This document shows, piece by piece, positions 60,101 to 64,000 of a stretch of DNA of 64,000 nt; the stretch's first letter is position 1; each line of letters starts with the position of its first letter. Both the position numbers and the translations under genes were made by a program. The notes under the pieces are model-generated. The model ran no database searches, had not been told where the DNA came from, and was given only the letters and a program-made list of their open reading frames with translations. This stretch comes from Tigriopus japonicus. Taxonomy: Eukaryota; Arthropoda; Copepoda; Harpacticoida; Harpacticidae. Location of the stretch: NCBI GenBank assembly GCA_010645155.1, contig CM021318.1:8294311-8358310 (forward strand), read 5' to 3'.

Positions 60101-62999
60101 AAGTGGCTACAAGTGGAGCTGATATGAGGGGAAAGGCGGTCAAAGCTTTAATTAAGTAAGCAGATAGCAATCCGCATCGATCTTCACTTCAAACAGGAGG
60201 AAATGCTTTTGTTTTTGGCACAGACCTTCCAGCAGCACCAATGATGGTCGTTTTAAGGCCTATCAATGATTTGATTACTCATATTAGAGCACTTTTTGTG
60301 TGCTTTGCATTTGACATATTTAATTCATTTGTAGGCATTAATTGAGTCTGGAATCCCCCAAAAGTTGAATGCAAATCGAACAAAAACTAGTCGAACAGAA
60401 ACAGTAGCAATGCAGATGACAAAAAAACGATTCATTTTCGTTGCGTACTTTTCAAGAATCAATCTGGACGAGACAAGCGCAATCTGCCTCGTAAAATTTC
60501 TCATAAATTTCAACAAAGTACGACGCTTAAATGTATGTACAGTCAAAGCTGGCATAAGAATAATGTCCATCAACAATGACATTAATCTTACACTCCTCTA
60601 TACGGAAGCTTTTCTGATATCAAATAACCTAACGTACATTTTTGTATCAAGTATTTTTTAAAGATCCCGCTATGGCTGTCTATTGTATACTGTGAACACA
60701 GGGTTTCATGAAAACAAACCATTGGCCCTGCGGTCTCCTTGGCAAAAGCTGAAATCTAGTCGCATACCGATATGTTCGATTTGTTCCTTTCAAAGAAACA
60801 TACAGGGAGTCCCTTCTAAATTAAGACCGAAAGTTTCCCGCCTTTAGTGCGCTGGCTTATTTTTAGTTTCACACTTTTTGTTTGAACAAAATGTTTTGTG
60901 CATTCGTTTGGCAAGATATCTTGTTTTCAACAATTTTTGTACGACAATTTTAAGTAAGACTTCAAGAACGAAGTTACCTACATAGAAGTACGACTTCAAG
61001 TACCAAAAACGAGTTGAGAATACGGACCCTGAAGTTCGTACTCCTCCAACAAGATGTGGCTGATAGACATACCGCACTGGTTGGGCAAAGTTATTGTGAA
61101 GCTGTCTTTTCTCATTTCTGAGGCAAGGATGAATGTCCTCATTTACCTCCAGACCTCAATCGGATGGAATTTTCCATTTGGTCAATTCTGACGAGGCTTT
61201 GAGTCAAACAGATTGTGGTGCGTGCCTGTGTTGATGCTACAGTTTGTATATTGAAGGCCGTGGTGAAGACCAAAGGTGGCCATTTTGAAAATTGAGCATT
61301 TTTTGGTCAACGTAAGGCATCTGGGATTGTAAAAATGTGACAGCATTTTTGATTGAATGGATATTAAGTGAGTTATGATACAAAACCCGAGTCTCAGTTT
61401 AGGTGGTACACCCTGTATATTTAACTTCACATGCTTGTAATATAAATCATGATTTTGAATTAACTTTAAACGGCATAGCTATCCAACAAGTTGGATTTAA
61501 GCACGCGGACAAATCTTTAAAATTCTTAGGTCTCAATATTGACGATCGTTTTAATTGGAAGGAACATGTAAGATTAGTCAGTAATACCATTCGAAAAATT
61601 ATGTACACGTTATTCATGTCCAAACAAGCAATTCCTATCAAACTTAGACATGTGCTTTATAACTCCTTGATCAAAAGTCGTCTTGAGTACGGGATAGAAA
61701 TTTATGGCGAGAGCCCTTCGGTAAAAAGTTTAGTCACATTACAAAAACGTGTGATAAGATGGATGGTTGGTGCTAAATCCAGAACCCACACTAGTCATAT
61801 CTTCAAAAATTGGAAGATATTGAAAATCTTAGATCTGGTCAAAATAAGTCGATTAAAATTTATGTTTAACTGTTTCCGAAATACAGTTCCAGATGTTGTC
61901 AACAACTTTGGATACAAATTGTATAGAAATGGAATCATGCTATTTGATTTGCCACTAGCCCGACTGACTTGGTATCAACGTCTACCATGTTATGCGTTGC
62001 CAAATTCATGGAACATTTATGTAACAGAAACAACAACGAAAGCTGAATTGTTGCCAAACACAATAAGGGGATGGACCTTGCATTTAACAGAGGCAATCAC
62101 GAACTCGTATTTAACCAAGTGTACCAAGCCAAACTGTTTTTCTTGTCAGAGGACGTAGATCGGACACTGCAATGACCTTACTAGAGAAGCCCAAGAGAAA
62201 AGGCATCCGAGTAGATTGGGCTAGAAACTTTGAGCGTGTCAAGTTACTAGCTTTGTGTCATGACTAGTCAAGGCAGCCCCAATAATACAAACCAGTCGGT
62301 TTACGGGAAAGCCTAGGGATCTCACTTTTTATTCATTTCTTTTATATATTTCTTGATTTTACCAGTTTAACAAATCCTGAGACCCCTGAATAAATCATCA
62401 TCATCATCATCATCATCATATCCACTTTTGCTTGCAAGAAAAGGAATGAGGAGTGTTCGTTATTGTGAAATCATTTCTTAAATTTGTTCTTTTCAATCTT
62501 AGGAGTGGAAAGAAGTCTCCCGATGGATCAAGTATGAGGAGGACGTTTTGGAGCAAGGCAATCGTTGGAGCAAACCTCACGTGTCAACGCCATCGTTGGA
62601 AAGTGAGTGACAGTGTTGTTCCATTTTTTTGTAGTTTCAAGAGAAAGAATCACATGGGCAATTCAATTCATAGATAAATCTGTCTCGAGTGTCTCAATTT
62701 TAATTGAAATATGAGAATGTATCTCAGATCTGTTCCCATTTCTAGGCTGGCTGTCGTTGAGGCAAAATTTTCGAAACGGCTTGATCTTGATCGACTTTGA
62801 GGCCAAAGATTTGAATCATCTCATTGATTTGGTCAATCACAAGCTTGTCTCGGAGGAAAGAGTCACCCAGGATCAAGCTGCAAAACTTAAAGAGTTATGG
62901 AAGAGAAAGCATCGGCATCAATTTGAAGGTCCCAGAAAAGTGGAGGGCAATCTCTCCAAAGTTATCAAGGACTTGTTGGTCCAAAAATTGGAAAATAAG
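57135..62999 (+). CDS. SLC4-family bicarbonate transporter, 5' part (gene continues beyond the window)
   Basis: Three exons are visible: 57135–57239 (35 codons from ATG, phase 0), 62503–62602 and 62746–62999, phases consistent. Exon 2 encodes [15 protein letters not shown] and [14 protein letters not shown], matching the SLC4 cytoplasmic domain (WKETARWIKFEE…GERWSKPHVATLSL). Exon 3 has [20 protein letters not shown] and [11 protein letters not shown], matching the continuation (GSILLDLDAQTLPQIVDMV…LLRKHRHQ). By family these proteins move bicarbonate with Na+ or in exchange for Cl- and set intracellular pH; the subtype needs the missing transmembrane part. Exon 1 ([12 protein letters not shown]…) joins in phase and has a good donor (caa|GTAAGG), but its membership is inferred. 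The last donor is at 63000. Intron 1 (5.3 kb) holds a fold-back element, a mariner and a LINE fragment. Confidence 0.8.
57978..58680. mobile_element. Fold-back element with a hAT-like insertion in its loop
   Basis: Ends CAAGAACCACTGAATT and its exact reverse complement AATTCAGTGGTTCTTG. Internal halves pair (AAGTTATGCTCTCTCAAA with the complement of TTTGAGAAGGCATAACTT; AGAATGAATGAACTAGCCC with the mate near 58460). Sequence and layout match the fold-back element at 29742–30193. A 243-bp hAT-like element interrupts the central loop. Lies in SLC4 intron 1. Confidence 0.75.
58189..58431. mobile_element. hAT-like MITE rich in GGGCCCAC motifs
   Basis: 243 bp, starting CAGGGGCCAGC and ending CCTTCCCCCTG, flanked by the exact 8-bp duplication AACTAGCC (58181–58188 and 58432–58439). 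Inserted into the loop of the fold-back element. Confidence 0.88.
60803..61415 (+). mobile_element. Degenerate Tc1/mariner element
   Basis: 613 bp, bounded by TA at 60801–60802 and 61416–61417. The ends CAGGGAGTCCCTTCTAAATT and, reverse-complemented, CAGGGTGTACCACCTAAACT are diverged inverted repeats. A transposase C-terminus remains at about 61137–61287: [15 protein letters not shown], one stop codon, then [20 protein letters not shown] and HFEN, the usual mariner ending. The element is about half of full length and inactive. Confidence 0.85.
61418..62420 (+). mobile_element. 5'-truncated non-LTR retrotransposon (LINE) with ATC tail
   Basis: An open frame of about 245 codons ends at 62158. 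It encodes the C-terminal part of a LINE reverse transcriptase polyprotein: [17 protein letters not shown], then [18 protein letters not shown], and a Cys-rich end ([13 protein letters not shown]). The frame is intact, so the insertion may be young. It begins directly after the mariner's right TA and ends in an (ATC)n run at 62394–62417, a common type of LINE 3' end. The missing upstream part would hold the catalytic domain. Confidence 0.8.
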
Positions 63000-64000
63000 G
63001 TATTTTTTTGTAGCTAAAGAGGTTTCGGATTTATAACCGATACAAAGAATGTCATTCGATGTAAAAAAAGGGTCATGTTATGTCTTAAAAGAGTGTACTG
63101 ATGTATTAAAGTCAAGAGTGATAAAATATCTGATCTATCAATGAATTTGAATTGGCAGATCTAGATAGTCCCTGTACGTAGGGTTGTTCGGGAATGTTGG
63201 ATAGATATCTATCCAAATGGGTTTTGAATGATAAAACTTCTTAGTTCTGAAGGTAAAATATTGTACAACTGTGGAGCACGATTAAGGAGGTATTGATAGA
63301 AGTATTGATTGCTAAACTTTTGATGACAAGCATTAGGTGTTTAGATGCAACAAATGGCATATTTTTCTCTCATTTTGCCATGATTTGAAGCTTTATTAAG
63401 ATAAAGAATTCAGTATTTGGTCTCTATGGTTTAACAAGAATACGACATCTAAGATTAGCAAATATGAAAGGATCTCTGACAAATTGGCATCATACAATGA
63501 AATCACACTTGTTTGGCCAAGCCAATTCATATTCTTGACTTACATGCGTAATAAAAACGTCATCTTCATTTCATTGATGCCAAACGGCAAAACGGGAGGC
63601 GAAAATTTATGAGCTGTCTTTTCGCTGATGTGCAATTATACTAACTCCTTCTTTCTTTTGCCAAAGCCAAAAATCGGACTCCTCGAAGAAATATTCGGAC
63701 AGAATGAGATAGTTTTCGTTATTTATACTTTGATAAAAAAATTAAATCATAATTCCATATGATATGGTAACATTTTTAAGATTCTAATTAATTTACGGTA
63801 CGCTTCATAAATATTTAAAGAGAAATTGATTTCGTAAACAATTTAGCTAAAGATGGATGTCACAGATGATGAATTTGAATACTTTGCAGTTTTTATTATT
63901 TCAGCAATAGTTTGAAAGAATCCTTCAAAAGAATCAAGTGACAAACCAAAATAAAAAAATTGGAGTCTGTCTTGCCAACTTGCACAAGTTAAGTTGCAAA
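63000..64000. other. SLC4 intron or following sequence; no further exon seen
   Basis: AT-rich sequence after the last visible SLC4 donor. A LINE fragment (listed separately) occupies part. I found no exon with a matching phase before the window ends. Confidence 0.4.
63085..63335 (-). mobile_element. Fragment of a LINE C-terminus
   Basis: On the minus strand the sequence reads FSNQYFYQYLLNRAPQLYNI and LPSELRSFI, then after a frame disturbance a segment like IYPTFPNNPTYRDYLD. This is the pattern of LINE reverse transcriptase tails (…RVINLWNSLP…VRSF…). Stop codons show it is decayed. Confidence 0.5.

Noticed and set aside
1..64000. tRNA, rRNA or snRNA genes
   Set aside because: No cloverleaf with A/B boxes or conserved rRNA stretch was found by reading; a tRNAscan-SE or Infernal run could overturn this.

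Overview
The window is eukaryotic nuclear DNA from an invertebrate animal. Genes are split by many short GT–AG introns (about 50–500 bp, with a few longer ones), the animal families SHC, doublecortin-EMAP, CEP120, SLC16 and SLC4 are present, and transposon-derived sequence fills much of the space between and inside genes. An arthropod, possibly a crustacean, is my best guess. That rests on gene content (an Amt-type ammonium transporter, a doublecortin-EMAP gene) and is inference only. Exon models below were joined by hand from splice sites and reading-frame phase; no alignment was run.

Layout. 1–5880: mostly non-coding, with one candidate 5' exon ending at 601. 5881–9599 (+): SHC adaptor, ten coding exons (PTB and SH2 domains). 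10066–16047 (-): SLC16 monocarboxylate-transporter-like protein, eight exons, tail to tail with SHC; a hAT-like element sits in its first intron. 16048–26759: about 10.7 kb of intergenic DNA holding a 2-kb mobile element and a hAT-like element. 26760–27546 (+): KGD4/MRPS36, the E3-recruiting subunit of 2-oxoglutarate dehydrogenase. 27651–30795 (-): RGP1, partner of RIC1 in the RAB6 exchange factor, with 3' ends that almost touch KGD4. 34105–37623 (+): a multi-pass membrane protein resembling TspO/tryptophan-rich proteins, whose first intron contains a complete ammonium transporter gene on the other strand (34301–36473, -). 37794–41846, probably with an upstream exon at 43834–44025 (-): doublecortin-EMAP microtubule protein. 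46095–53982 (+): CEP120 centriole protein. 57135 to beyond the right part of the window (+): start of an SLC4 bicarbonate transporter.

Mobile DNA is the most striking content. At least six elements have exact or near-exact 8-bp target duplications and hAT-like ends. CEP120 intron 2 is about 93% transposon and holds a four-element nest: a hAT-like element contains a miniature LTR retrotransposon (TRIM, 147-bp LTRs); the TRIM contains a 2-kb element in its internal region and a Mutator-like element in its 3' LTR. The 2-kb element has a second, inverted copy at 17962–20021, also with target duplications, so it is a defined family; I cannot assign its weak coding content. Other finds are two fold-back palindromic elements, one with a hAT element in its loop, a mariner remnant and two LINE fragments.

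The genes are functionally unrelated to each other. The recurring architectural theme is tail-to-tail gene pairs sharing very compact polyadenylation regions (KGD4/RGP1 and TspO-like/DCX-EMAP).
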